A DNA stretch of 9,200 nt, from assembly GCA_964446775.1 (NCBI GenBank), contig CAYURA010000031.1, positions 1 to 9,200 of the forward strand, in the 5' to 3' direction. The notes under the pieces were generated by a model, which had not been told where the DNA came from, did not search any database, and saw nothing but the letters and a program-made list of their open reading frames with translations. The translations under genes and the position numbers were made by a program. The DNA is from GCA-002841655 sp964446775. GTDB taxonomy: Bacteria; Patescibacteriota; Patescibacteriia; Patescibacteriales; UBA12465. Positions within the stretch are counted from its first letter, which is position 1. Each line of letters starts with the position of its first letter. Positions 1-6,598 of this stretch are shown one piece after another.

Positions 1-8
1 GCATTTGT

Positions 9-41
9 AAAAAAATAGATTCGTTTAAAGAATCTATTTTT
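9..41 (-). terminator. Intrinsic terminator of the M23 peptidase gene
   Basis: A perfect 12-bp inverted repeat (arms 11-22 and 30-41, 7-nt loop) lies 20 nt beyond the stop codon of the gene ending at 61. On the minus strand it runs into seven T residues (complement of the A run 9-15). The plus side is also U-rich (37 onward), so the hairpin could act in both directions. Confidence 0.8.
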
Positions 42-60
42 AAATAATTTTTTATTTTTT

Positions 61-1305
61 TTAAGGCAGATAGTCTAAAGGATTGACTGGAATACCATTT
101 TTTCTGACTTCAAAGTGAAGGTGAGAACCGGTTGAGAATGGACCAGACCCTGGCCTACCAGGTGCTCCACCAGATTTACCAATTAATTGCCCTTTTACTA
201 CATATTGATCTGCCTGAACATTAACTCCTGATACGTGGCCATAGACAGTAGAGAGGCCATCATTGTGGATTAACATGATATAGGCATAAGCAGTAGAGCC
301 ATCAAATTTAACTCGAGCAACATATCCATCGGCAGCTGCATAAACTGGATTTCCTTGCGGGGATCTTAAGTCAAGACCAGAATGTTCTCCAATTATACGT
401 CGGAAAGGATAATCTGGATCGTGGAAACTAGCTGTAATATATCTACCTGAAATCGGCCAATTAATTGTACTATCACTTCCATCTAGGCGGTCTTTATCTT
501 TTTTATCCATCCTATTGCGGATTGTTTTTTCTAAACCAGAAATTTCTGCTTCTGCTTGAGCTGCTTGTCTTTTAGCTTCTTTAAGAAGATCTTGATAATT
601 TTTTTCTGACTCTTTAGTTTCTTCTAAAAGATATATTTGTTGTGATTGGTCATATTCTAATTTAGCTTTTTTAGTCTCTAAACTTAACTTAAGATCTTTT
701 AGTTCTTCGCTTTTTTCATTTATTGTAATTTTAGCCTCATCAAGTTTTTCTTTATTATACTGTAATTTAGATAAGTTTTGCCTTAATTCAGCATTAGCAT
801 TTTCTAAGTATTTTGAATGTTTTAGAAATTCAGATATAGACTCATTAAGCAATAGAACCTCTAAAGATGATACTTGATCTTGTTTATAAACCATCCTTAA
901 TAATTTCGCTATTTTATTTTTTTGAGCTTCAATGTCTCCATTGATATAAAGAATGTCGAGATTTATTTTTTGCATCTCTAAATTAGTTTTAGTGATTGAG
1001 AGATTATTTTTTTCAATTTCTAATTCAGTTTGTTTCACTTTTTGTGAAAGAAGACTTAATTGAGAACTTAGAGTATTTTTTTCTGCTTGTTTAGCCGCAA
1101 TACTTTGCGCATATTCTTTTTGCTTCTTTGTTAAAGATTCTAGTTGTTGTTTTTGTGACTGAATCTGCTGATTCAATAAATTTATTTCAGCATTAAAAGC
1201 ATCGTCTGTTTGCCCACTGACAGTAGCAATATTTTTAGAAACAAAAAAAGTACAGCTAACAATACAAAAAATTATTATATAGATAAATATTTTTTTATTT
1301 TTCAT
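61..1305 (-). CDS. Coiled-coil M23-family murein endopeptidase (EnvC-like)
   Basis: A 414-residue exported peptidoglycan hydrolase or hydrolase activator. Residues 6-22 form a hydrophobic export or anchor segment; I15-V-S-C18 fits a lipobox, although hydrophobicity continues past C18, so lipoprotein or simple membrane anchor are both possible. Residues about 35-265 are a long charged heptad-type coiled coil. The C-terminal 130 residues are a LytM/M23 domain with the zinc ligands in place: H308-x3-D312, H357 in YGHV, and H395-x-H397 in SHLHFEV. Because all metal ligands are present the domain should be active, unlike EnvC itself, whose LytM domain is degenerate. No SH3 or LysM domain is seen. 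It is monocistronic, with its own promoter and terminator. The start at 1305 is chosen because a basic n-region and hydrophobic segment follow directly. No SD is visible. Family assignment is strong; the precise cleavage target is not visible. Confidence 0.9.
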   Translation of the reverse strand: MKNKKIFIYIIIFCIVSCTFFVSKNIATVSGQTDDAFNAEINLLNQQIQSQKQQLESLTKKQKEYAQSIAAKQAEKNTLSSQLSLLSQKVKQTELEIEKNNLSITKTNLEMQKINLDILYINGDIEAQKNKIAKLLRMVYKQDQVSSLEVLLLNESISEFLKHSKYLENANAELRQNLSKLQYNKEKLDEAKITINEKSEELKDLKLSLETKKAKLEYDQSQQIYLLEETKESEKNYQDLLKEAKRQAAQAEAEISGLEKTIRNRMDKKDKDRLDGSDSTINWPISGRYITASFHDPDYPFRRIIGEHSGLDLRSPQGNPVYAAADGYVARVKFDGSTAYAYIMLIHNDGLSTVYGHVSGVNVQADQYVVKGQLIGKSGGAPGRPGSGPFSTGSHLHFEVRKNGIPVNPLDYLP

Positions 1306-1333
1306 ATTAAGACAATTTGATTAGTACATTAAT

Positions 1334-1342
1334 ATTATAACA
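1334..1342 (-). promoter_or_regulatory. Extended -10 promoter for the M23 gene
   Basis: Read on the minus strand the motif is TGT followed by a perfect TATAAT (1339-1334). It puts the transcription start near 1327, about 22 nt before the ATG at 1305. The -35 position 17 bp upstream (TATTAA) is poor, which is tolerated in extended -10 promoters. Confidence 0.55.
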
Positions 1343-1370
1343 CAAATTTTAATTAATTAATATAATTAAT

Positions 1371-1395
1371 AAAAAAAGCTATGAGATTGTAGCTT
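1371..1395 (-). terminator. Terminator of the mgtE / TagA-Nudix operon
   Basis: On the minus strand AAGCTA, an 8-nt loop and TAGCTT form a 6-bp stem followed by an uninterrupted T run (complement of the A tract 1371-1377). The upstream arm overlaps the TAA stop of the TagA-Nudix gene (1396-1394), so the reading frame ends inside the terminator. Confidence 0.65.
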
Positions 1396-2581
1396 ATAGT
1401 TTATTTAGTTTTTTTAAATAGATCTTTCCTGCTTCTTGACGGCAATGATGAAGCGCGGTAATAAAATCTCTTTCGTTAATAAATTTCCAGTTTTGATGGT
1501 CCCAATAATTAATCTTAATATCTGCTTCCCTTCCGGTAAATTTAACAATGATTAAACTTTGTTTTTGACCTTTATAGCCAAAATGCCGTAGTTTGCTATC
1601 CCTATATTTACCATTATTCTTTTCAAAGAGATATTTATATAAATTTTTATAAACTCCTTTTACTTGGTAGTCTTTAATGTTTAATTCTTCAGACATTTCT
1701 TTTAAACCAGCCATTTCAATGCTTAAGCCTTCAGTTCCACCTTGAATAAGTTGCCAATGATTTTTTTCATCTTGTCTTTCAACAATTATAATTTCTTTTC
1801 CTGCCGACGTGTTTCGATACACTAAAACGGCTACATTTTGTCTATACAATAAGGGTAATATGTATAGCCATTTTAATGATTTAAAGAAGAAGACAAATGT
1901 TGCTTGATAAATTCGAGTTATTCTCTTTGGTTGCTGAATCAGGCGCCATAACCATTCTAAGCCCGCTCGTCGCATTAAGCTTGGCGCACGCTTTACTTTA
2001 CCAGTTAAAAAATCAAAAGCTCCACCTAGTCCAACGCCAATTTTGAAGTTTAGATTATTTTTTTTTAGATTGTGAATATATTTTTCTTGATAAGGGGCAC
2101 CGAATAAAGAGATTATTAAATCAGGCGCAAAAATATTAATAGTAGCACACTCTTTATCACTTGGTTTTTCTTTCACTTCAATATTTAATATTAAAAAATC
2201 AATTTTAACATATTTCTTTTTAAGATAGTTTTCTATCTCTTCTCTACTTGATAGTCCGTCAGAACGGTTAAGGATAATAATTTTACGGTTATTACTGTTA
2301 GCTTCATTAAGTAAATGTGGTAATAAGTCAGCGCCTGTTTGGCGAAATAGTTTTTGATGACTAAGCAGGGTTATTATTTTTAAACCAAAACCATCAGCTA
2401 ATGAAAGATTAGCCTCGTTTAAAATATAGAAAAGCTCTTCATCTTTCTGTGCTTTAAGAATAATCTCGGGATTAGGGGTAACAATTTGCTGGCACGCTGA
2501 AAAATTAAAATAGTCTTTTATTTTTTTTTCAGTTTGTTTTTTATTTAGTTCCCCAGTTTTAATTCCTAAAATATTAGCCAT
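1394..2581 (-). CDS. WecG/TagA/CpsF glycosyltransferase fused to a Nudix hydrolase domain
   Basis: A 395-residue two-domain protein. Residues 1-245 are a GT26 (WecG/TagA/CpsF) enzyme, a family that transfers N-acetylmannosamine or a related sugar from a UDP-sugar to a lipid-PP-GlcNAc acceptor at the inner face of the membrane. Visible motifs: T35-P-N-P-E39, LADG with D63 at the position of the proposed catalytic base, R80-x-x-G83-x-D85-L, G184-x-G-G-A-F-D190-x-x-x-G194 followed by R198-A-P200, and G207-L-E-W-L-W-R213. Residues 220-247 are the basic/hydrophobic membrane-associating tail. Residues about 248-395 are a Nudix fold with W276, G281-G282 and K294-E295-x-x-E298-E299. The box is not canonical: Lys replaces Arg, Asn replaces the late Gly, and the G-to-K segment is one residue short. 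The W-Q-x-x-Q-G-G lead-in resembles RppH/Ap4A hydrolases. The gene lies 3 nt downstream of mgtE, so the two are almost certainly cotranscribed. Acceptor, sugar and Nudix substrate cannot be read from sequence. Confidence 0.9.
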   Translation of the reverse strand: MANILGIKTGELNKKQTEKKIKDYFNFSACQQIVTPNPEIILKAQKDEELFYILNEANLSLADGFGLKIITLLSHQKLFRQTGADLLPHLLNEANSNNRKIIILNRSDGLSSREEIENYLKKKYVKIDFLILNIEVKEKPSDKECATINIFAPDLIISLFGAPYQEKYIHNLKKNNLNFKIGVGLGGAFDFLTGKVKRAPSLMRRAGLEWLWRLIQQPKRITRIYQATFVFFFKSLKWLYILPLLYRQNVAVLVYRNTSAGKEIIIVERQDEKNHWQLIQGGTEGLSIEMAGLKEMSEELNIKDYQVKGVYKNLYKYLFEKNNGKYRDSKLRHFGYKGQKQSLIIVKFTGREADIKINYWDHQNWKFINERDFITALHHCRQEAGKIYLKKLNKL

Positions 2582-2584
2582 AGT

Positions 2585-3838
2585 TTACATAAGAATAAAA
2601 GTAGCAATGCCTAGAAAAGCAAAGAAGCCAAAAATATCAGTAGCGGTAGTTATAAACACAGTAGCTGATGTGGCTGGGTCTTTACCTAATTGTTTCATAA
2701 TTAAAGGCACTAAAGTACCAAAGATAGCGGCAATGACAAGATTTAAAATCATGGCGATGGCTAGGATTAAGCCAATACGCCAATCACCATCTTTTAAATA
2801 AACAATCACAGAAATAATGACACCATTTAGGAACCCGTTAACTAAGCTAGCACCAACCTCATTTCTTAGTGTTTTCCAAGCAGTTTTAAGGCTAATCTGT
2901 TTTAAAGTAATACCTCGAACCATAATTGCTAGGGTTTGAGTGGCTGCATTACCACCCATACCAGCAACGATTGGCATGTAAACAGCTAATAGCACATATT
3001 TGGCGATTGTTTTATCAAAAAGGCCAACAGTAAAAGCAGCTAAAAACGCAGTTCCTAAGTTAATCATCAACCATTGATAGCGAGATTTAACTTTACTTTT
3101 TACGGGGTCAAAAACAGATTCTTCAGTGTTGACACCAGCAAAATCATATAAAGATGAAGTTTCTCGATCGTGTAGTATTTGCAGAATATCATCAGAATAA
3201 ATCAAGCCAAGAATTTTTTTTCTTTCTCCAATAACTATTATTTTATTATGGGGATTATTTTCAAAAATGTTTAACACCTGATTGAAATCAGCATTATATT
3301 TAACAGTTTTAATTTTTTTAAGATACTTCCCTGCCTTTTCCTTTGGTTTGCCAAAGCCAAGTTGATGTACTGGTAAATAACCTAATAATATAGCACTTTT
3401 AACAATTAAAATAACTGGTATCTTGCCTGTTCTTTTTTCATGTTTTCTCATTTGCAAAGCGACTGAAGCAATACTATCATCAAACTCTACTTTAATATAA
3501 TTTAAATTCATTAGTCCAGCAGCTGTATTAGGGTTAAACTTGAATAATAGTGAGATTTCTTCTTGACGAGAATTATTGAGTTGCTTGATTATACTAGTGG
3601 CCTTTTTTTGCGGAATTAATTGTAGTAAGTCGGCTACCTCATCATCATCAAGACTCTCTAACAGTGAAATAAAATTAGCTTTTTTTAATTTCAAGACAAT
3701 ATCACGTTGGACATTTTTGCTTAGTTTTAAAATAACATCTCGTTGTTGCCCTAATTTTAATGAATTGAATTGCTCTAATCTTTGTTTTGGGTAATATGAA
3801 ATTTTACGCACTATACTCATTAGTTCTTTGTCATTCAT
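2585..3838 (-). CDS. mgtE: MgtE-family Mg2+ channel/transporter
   Basis: A 417-residue inner-membrane magnesium channel, slightly shorter than the usual 440-450. Residues 1-105 are the helical MgtE N domain (acidic patch D64-D-D-E67), linked by the typical NPNTAAGLM segment to two CBS domains (about 108-165 and 170-228). A connecting (plug) helix, about 232-255, precedes five transmembrane segments near 256-275, 281-306, 328-347, 354-381 and 391-416. The family signature P289-x-x-x-G293-x-G-G-N297-x-x-x-Q301 is intact. D401 in the TTATD segment matches the pore aspartate of the family. In known members, Mg2+ bound by the N and CBS domains closes the pore. It is first in a two-gene operon with the TagA-Nudix fusion and divergent from the GT4 gene. 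I see no M-box riboswitch: only about 70 nt of leader lies between the likely -10 and the ATG. No SD is seen. Confidence 0.95.
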   Translation of the reverse strand: MNDKELMSIVRKISYYPKQRLEQFNSLKLGQQRDVILKLSKNVQRDIVLKLKKANFISLLESLDDDEVADLLQLIPQKKATSIIKQLNNSRQEEISLLFKFNPNTAAGLMNLNYIKVEFDDSIASVALQMRKHEKRTGKIPVILIVKSAILLGYLPVHQLGFGKPKEKAGKYLKKIKTVKYNADFNQVLNIFENNPHNKIIVIGERKKILGLIYSDDILQILHDRETSSLYDFAGVNTEESVFDPVKSKVKSRYQWLMINLGTAFLAAFTVGLFDKTIAKYVLLAVYMPIVAGMGGNAATQTLAIMVRGITLKQISLKTAWKTLRNEVGASLVNGFLNGVIISVIVYLKDGDWRIGLILAIAMILNLVIAAIFGTLVPLIMKQLGKDPATSATVFITTATDIFGFFAFLGIATFILM

Positions 3839-3908
3839 AAATATTGGAGTAAGAGAAAGTCTAATTTTTTATTAAATTAAATGTAAACAAAGTTAATTAG
3901 ATATTTAT

Positions 3909-3914
3909 ATTATA
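3909..3914 (-). promoter_or_regulatory. Candidate -10 element for mgtE
   Basis: A perfect TATAAT on the minus strand, about 70 nt before the mgtE start. The matching -35 (TTTCTA at 3937-3932, 17-bp spacing) is weak. It is the best candidate in the divergent 250-bp gap, but AT-rich sequence gives such matches easily. Confidence 0.4.
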
Positions 3915-3977
3915 ACTTATATTGCAAACTTTAGAAAGACGGAAATAAATGTGTATTTTACAATTATTTATTAATAG

Positions 3978-3997
3978 ATTGACTAATAACGGTCAAT
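3978..3997. repeat. ATTGAC / GTCAAT inverted repeat upstream of the GT4 promoters
   Basis: ATTGAC (3978-3983) and GTCAAT (3992-3997) form a perfect 6-bp inverted repeat with an 8-bp spacer. The same ATTGAC recurs as the start of both TTGACA -35 boxes (4006 and 4040). It could be an operator or a decayed third promoter; the evidence is only the repeat and its position. Confidence 0.35.
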
Positions 3998-4006
3998 AAT
4001 CTGAGA

Positions 4007-4036
4007 TTGACAAAAAAGCATAAAAAATGATACTAT
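4007..4036 (+). promoter_or_regulatory. Upstream tandem promoter P1 of the GT4 gene
   Basis: Consensus -35 TTGACA (4007-4012), 18-bp spacer, extended -10 with TG at 4028-4029 and TACTAT at 4031-4036. Predicted start near 4043, giving a leader of about 45 nt to the ATG at 4089. Confidence 0.6.
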
Positions 4037-4040
4037 GGTA

Positions 4041-4069
4041 TTGACAAACATTCATATTATTGATAATAT
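4041..4069 (+). promoter_or_regulatory. Downstream tandem promoter P2 of the GT4 gene
   Basis: Consensus -35 TTGACA (4041-4046), ideal 17-bp spacer, TG at 4061-4062 and -10 TAATAT (4064-4069). Predicted start near 4076, about 12 nt before the ATG at 4089. It lies downstream of the earlier in-frame ATG at 4035, so a transcript from P2 can only use the later start. Confidence 0.7.
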
Positions 4070-4088
4070 AGTCGGTTACAATAAAAAT

Positions 4089-5207
4089 ATGAAAATAGCG
4101 TTTATCGGACAAAAAGGAATACCCGCTCAGACTGGTGGTGTTGAAAAACAAGTAGAAGAGTTACTTGTTCATTTAGCGGCACGTGGGCATAGTGTTTATG
4201 CATATAACCGACGTGGATATGCCCCTGAGATGAAAGAGTTTAAAGGCGTAAAATTAATCTCACTTCCATTTATTAAAGGAAAAAATCTTGAAGCAATTAG
4301 TCATGTCTTTTTATCTATTGTTCATTTGGCTTTTCATAAGTTTGATATTATTCATTTCCAATCAATTGGCCCAGCTTCCTTATTATGGTTAGTAAAGATA
4401 GTTAAACCTAGGACTCCAATAGTCTTCACTTTTCACTGCCAAGATTATTATCATAAGAAATGGAGCTTATTCGCTAGATTATATTTAAAATTTGGAGAGA
4501 AAATAGGTTGTATCTTAGCTGATCAGACTCTAGTTACATCGAAAGAATTAACTAGCTATGCTTTAAACAGATATAATAAAGGAGCAAGGTATATTGCCTC
4601 GGGAATCAATGAGCCTAGTTTATTAGCCCCTGATAAGATAAAAGAGAAATGGAACTTAGATAAGGATTCTTATATTCTATTAGCCTCTAGATTGGTTAGA
4701 CACAAAGGTATCCATTATTTTATTGAAGCTTTTAAAAAAATTAAGACGAATAAAAAGTTAGTTATTGCTGGTGGCAGTGCACATACTGATGATTATGTTA
4801 ATGAATTGCATGACTTAGCTCGTGACGATGACAGAATTATTTTTACTGGAAATCAAATAGGCCATAATTTACAGGAGCTATATTCAAACGCATATATTTT
4901 CGGCCAACCGTCAGAATATGAAGGATTATCAATGGGCCTCTTAGAAGCCATGTCATATGCGCTTCCATGCTTAGTTAGTGACATCCCTTCCAATAAAGAA
5001 GCTTTGAATGGTTTTGGATATACTTTTAAAAATCAAGATATAGAAGATCTATATAATAAACTTAGTGATTTACTGCTTATGGATTCAAAAGACTTAAAGA
5101 CTATGGGTCAATCCTTAAAAGAGAGAACACGGAAAGAATATAACTGGGATTTAATTGTTGATGAGACTATTGGATTATATAATCAACTATTTAAAAAAAA
5201 TAAATAA
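4089..5207 (+). CDS. GT-B (family 4) glycosyltransferase
   Basis: A 372-residue retaining glycosyltransferase for surface polysaccharide or lipid-linked glycan. It starts MKIAFIGQKGIP, with the N-terminal glycine loop T15-G-G-V and the helix that follows, as usual for family 4. The C-terminal nucleotide-sugar domain has R201 and H205-K206-G207 of the SRLxxxKG region, the GG turn at 228-229, and the E-x7-E pair E278 and E286 in SEYEGLSMGLLEAM. There are no membrane segments, so it is cytosolic or peripheral. An in-frame ATG at 4035 would add 18 residues, but they are not family-like and the better promoter sits within them, so I chose 4089. No SD precedes either ATG. Donor and acceptor sugars cannot be assigned. 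Composition is AT-rich like the mgtE side and unlike the next gene. Confidence 0.9.
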   Translation: MKIAFIGQKGIPAQTGGVEKQVEELLVHLAARGHSVYAYNRRGYAPEMKEFKGVKLISLPFIKGKNLEAISHVFLSIVHLAFHKFDIIHFQSIGPASLLWLVKIVKPRTPIVFTFHCQDYYHKKWSLFARLYLKFGEKIGCILADQTLVTSKELTSYALNRYNKGARYIASGINEPSLLAPDKIKEKWNLDKDSYILLASRLVRHKGIHYFIEAFKKIKTNKKLVIAGGSAHTDDYVNELHDLARDDDRIIFTGNQIGHNLQELYSNAYIFGQPSEYEGLSMGLLEAMSYALPCLVSDIPSNKEALNGFGYTFKNQDIEDLYNKLSDLLLMDSKDLKTMGQSLKERTRKEYNWDLIVDETIGLYNQLFKKNK

Positions 5208-5228
5208 TATTTTTTTCTTTTATTTTTA

Positions 5229-5249
5229 TTTTATTCTTTTAGAATAAAA
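5229..5249 (+). other. Hairpin after the GT4 gene, possible weak terminator
   Basis: Perfect 9-bp AT-rich stem (5229-5237 / 5241-5249) with a 3-nt loop, 21 nt past the GT4 stop. The U-rich tract lies before rather than after the stem, so this is not a textbook intrinsic terminator. The rest of the 119-bp gap holds a second small stem (CCCG 5297-5300 / CGGG 5313-5316) ending 10 nt before the next ATG. Confidence 0.35.
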
Positions 5250-5326
5250 ACATAAGGATGAGAATAATTGTTCTTTAAAATTCACATAAAAAAAGACCCG
5301 TGAGTAAAGTAGCGGGCAAATAAATC

Positions 5327-6481
5327 ATGAAAAACGCAATTTTTTTAATGATGGCTATTGTAGTCACTATATTTATTAGTGGCTGCATGAAAGATTTAGG
5401 GACAGATGTTGTCCCTGAAAAAAATGGACCAGAGCTTAAAACATCTGGACAGATGTCTGCAGCAGGTGATACTGCCTTCGCCCAGCCAAATAAAGTATTA
5501 AAGTTTTGGCTGGAAAACATTAATCCAACTAATTATAATTTCAGTTGGAATTTAGGAAATGGTGATCAGTCCAATGCCGAATCACCAGAAAAAAAATATA
5601 GTCTAGGTGTCTACGACATCTCGGTTATAATAACACCACTTAGTGGCGGAGATCCTATTACCAGGGAAATAGTCTTGGTAATAGAGAATATAACTGGTGA
5701 TGAAAGTATCATTTTGTACTCCGCGACTTACCTAAATGGTAATTATGACTATGGTCTAGCCTTTTCAACAGAGGCCATCTATAATTACGGAAACCTAACA
5801 GGTAACCCGTGGTCTACCGCTGATTGGACTGACTGGGAAAAGCGATTCTTGACAGAGAGTGTCCTGATTAATGGAACACTATACCTAATAGATCACGTAA
5901 CACTGCCGGCCAATAATATCGTAATTAGCAGATTTACGTATGGGCGTGGGGTAACCTACGCATATAACCCAGAATCTCTGTATTGGCAATCTGACGGCGT
6001 CTTTGGCGTCTATTTGACAGATGGTCAAATAAGCCCGGATCCGATAGATCCCTCTCCCTTACCTGGTAACGCAGGAGATGATTTTTTTGGCACTGTACAA
6101 CCTACAGTGCGTAATGAAATCAAATATTCATCAGGGGGCTATGACTCCTTAAGAATATTCATAAATTACTCCCAATATGCAAACGGGAGCTTCCCATTCA
6201 TTGCCATATTTGATGGCACATGGAAAAACGAGCTATTGGTCAAAATGACTGGCCAATATGAAGGTTGGGGATTCCGTACCATTGAAATCCAGGAAATTGG
6301 ACCAGAAGGTTTTAATTTCAAGTTTGGTGAGAATATTAATCTCCCCAATAATTATGGTGACATGCATAATAGCATGTATTATTTACCACCACCGGATGAT
6401 ATTTGCACAATCCAAATATATGGGATTGAGCAAACGAAAAATTATGAGCGTTATAAGACATCAGCTACATCAGCTAAGTGA
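5327..6481 (+). CDS. PKD-domain lipoprotein, function unknown
   Basis: A 384-residue predicted lipoprotein. Hydrophobic residues 4-18 lead to a perfect lipobox I17-S-G-C20, so the mature protein should be lipid-anchored outside the cytoplasmic membrane. Residues about 21-52 look like a flexible tether. Residues about 53-120 are a PKD-type beta sandwich (W74-N-L-G-N-G-D80, then Y91-S-L-G-V-Y96-D-I-S-V), usually an adhesion or glycan-contact module. Residues 125-235 form an aromatic-rich beta region I do not recognise. A Pro/Asp linker (236-254) follows, then a second unrecognised beta-rich part (255-370). No catalytic motif is evident. G+C is visibly higher than in the preceding gene (43% in the line 5401-5460 against 28% in 4681-4740), and the coding sequence is full of stem-loops. 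The start gives a perfect signal peptide; no SD is seen. The style recalls Bacteroidota lipoproteins, so acquisition is plausible but unproven. Confidence 0.85.
   Translation: MKNAIFLMMAIVVTIFISGCMKDLGTDVVPEKNGPELKTSGQMSAAGDTAFAQPNKVLKFWLENINPTNYNFSWNLGNGDQSNAESPEKKYSLGVYDISVIITPLSGGDPITREIVLVIENITGDESIILYSATYLNGNYDYGLAFSTEAIYNYGNLTGNPWSTADWTDWEKRFLTESVLINGTLYLIDHVTLPANNIVISRFTYGRGVTYAYNPESLYWQSDGVFGVYLTDGQISPDPIDPSPLPGNAGDDFFGTVQPTVRNEIKYSSGGYDSLRIFINYSQYANGSFPFIAIFDGTWKNELLVKMTGQYEGWGFRTIEIQEIGPEGFNFKFGENINLPNNYGDMHNSMYYLPPPDDICTIQIYGIEQTKNYERYKTSATSAK
5359..6419 (+). repeat. Dense stem-loops within the PKD lipoprotein gene
   Basis: Stem-loops of unrelated sequence run through the gene. 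Perfect ones: 5398-5416 (7 bp, loop 5), 5441-5456 (7 bp, spacer 2), 5482-5513 (9 bp, loop 14), 5524-5549 (7 bp, loop 12), 5560-5587 (7 bp, loop 14), 5655-5684 (9 bp, loop 12), 6011-6031 (8 bp, loop 5), 6090-6110 (8 bp, loop 5), 6202-6218 (6 bp, loop 5) and 6399-6419 (7 bp, loop 7). With G.U pairs on the plus strand, 5359-5387 is an 11-bp stem, 5395-5419 a 10-bp stem, 5605-5621 a 7-bp stem, and 5944-5961 a 7-bp stem closed by a GTAA (GNRA-type) tetraloop. 6123-6159 and 6324-6348 are longer stems with internal mismatches. Confidence 0.75.
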
Positions 6482-6497
6482 TTAATATTAGTATCAC

Positions 6498-6529
6498 ATC
6501 CCCAGTGTTATCGACACTGGGGATTTTTT
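6498..6529 (+). terminator. Strong intrinsic terminator of the lipoprotein gene
   Basis: Perfect 11-bp stem (6498-6508 / 6514-6524) with a CCCC/GGGG core and 5-nt loop, followed by TTTTT, starting 16 nt past the TGA stop. It confirms that TGA at 6479-6481 ends the gene. Confidence 0.9.
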
Positions 6530-6535
6530 GTAAAA

Positions 6536-6568
6536 TTTAAAAAACCGGCAACTTTGTGTGTTACCGGT
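6536..6568 (-). terminator. Terminator of the two-gene minus-strand unit
   Basis: On the minus strand ACCGG/CCGGT arms (6568-6564 and 6548-6544) continue as a 3-bp helix past one mismatch, then a T run (complement of 6539-6543). It faces the plus-strand terminator at 6498-6529, so two converging transcription units each have their own stop. Confidence 0.75.
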
Positions 6569-6574
6569 AATATT

Positions 6575-6598
6575 AAAGCTAAAATCCTATTTAGCTTT
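6575..6598 (-). other. Hairpin overlapping a stop codon
   Basis: A perfect 9-bp inverted repeat (6575-6583 / 6590-6598, 6-nt loop). The stop codon TAG of the gene ending at 6587 lies in the loop. No T run follows, so it is not itself a terminator; it may protect the 3' end of the message. Confidence 0.5.

Noticed and set aside
2607..2801. Plus-strand ORF of 64 codons
   Set aside because: Antisense to mgtE, whose transmembrane and pore motifs are intact in the same stretch; low-complexity basic product.
4035..4088. 18-residue N-terminal extension of the GT4 protein
   Set aside because: Contains the best promoter of the region and is not family-like; the start at 4089 explains all observations.
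5281..5310. Possible promoter for the PKD lipoprotein gene: TTCACA, 18 bp, TAAAGT
   Set aside because: -10 matches only four of six positions and the TG is misplaced; too weak to list as a feature.
5297..5316. CCCG/CGGG hairpin in the leader of the lipoprotein gene as a riboswitch
   Set aside because: Only 4-5 bp and no match to a riboswitch core I know; probably simple leader structure.
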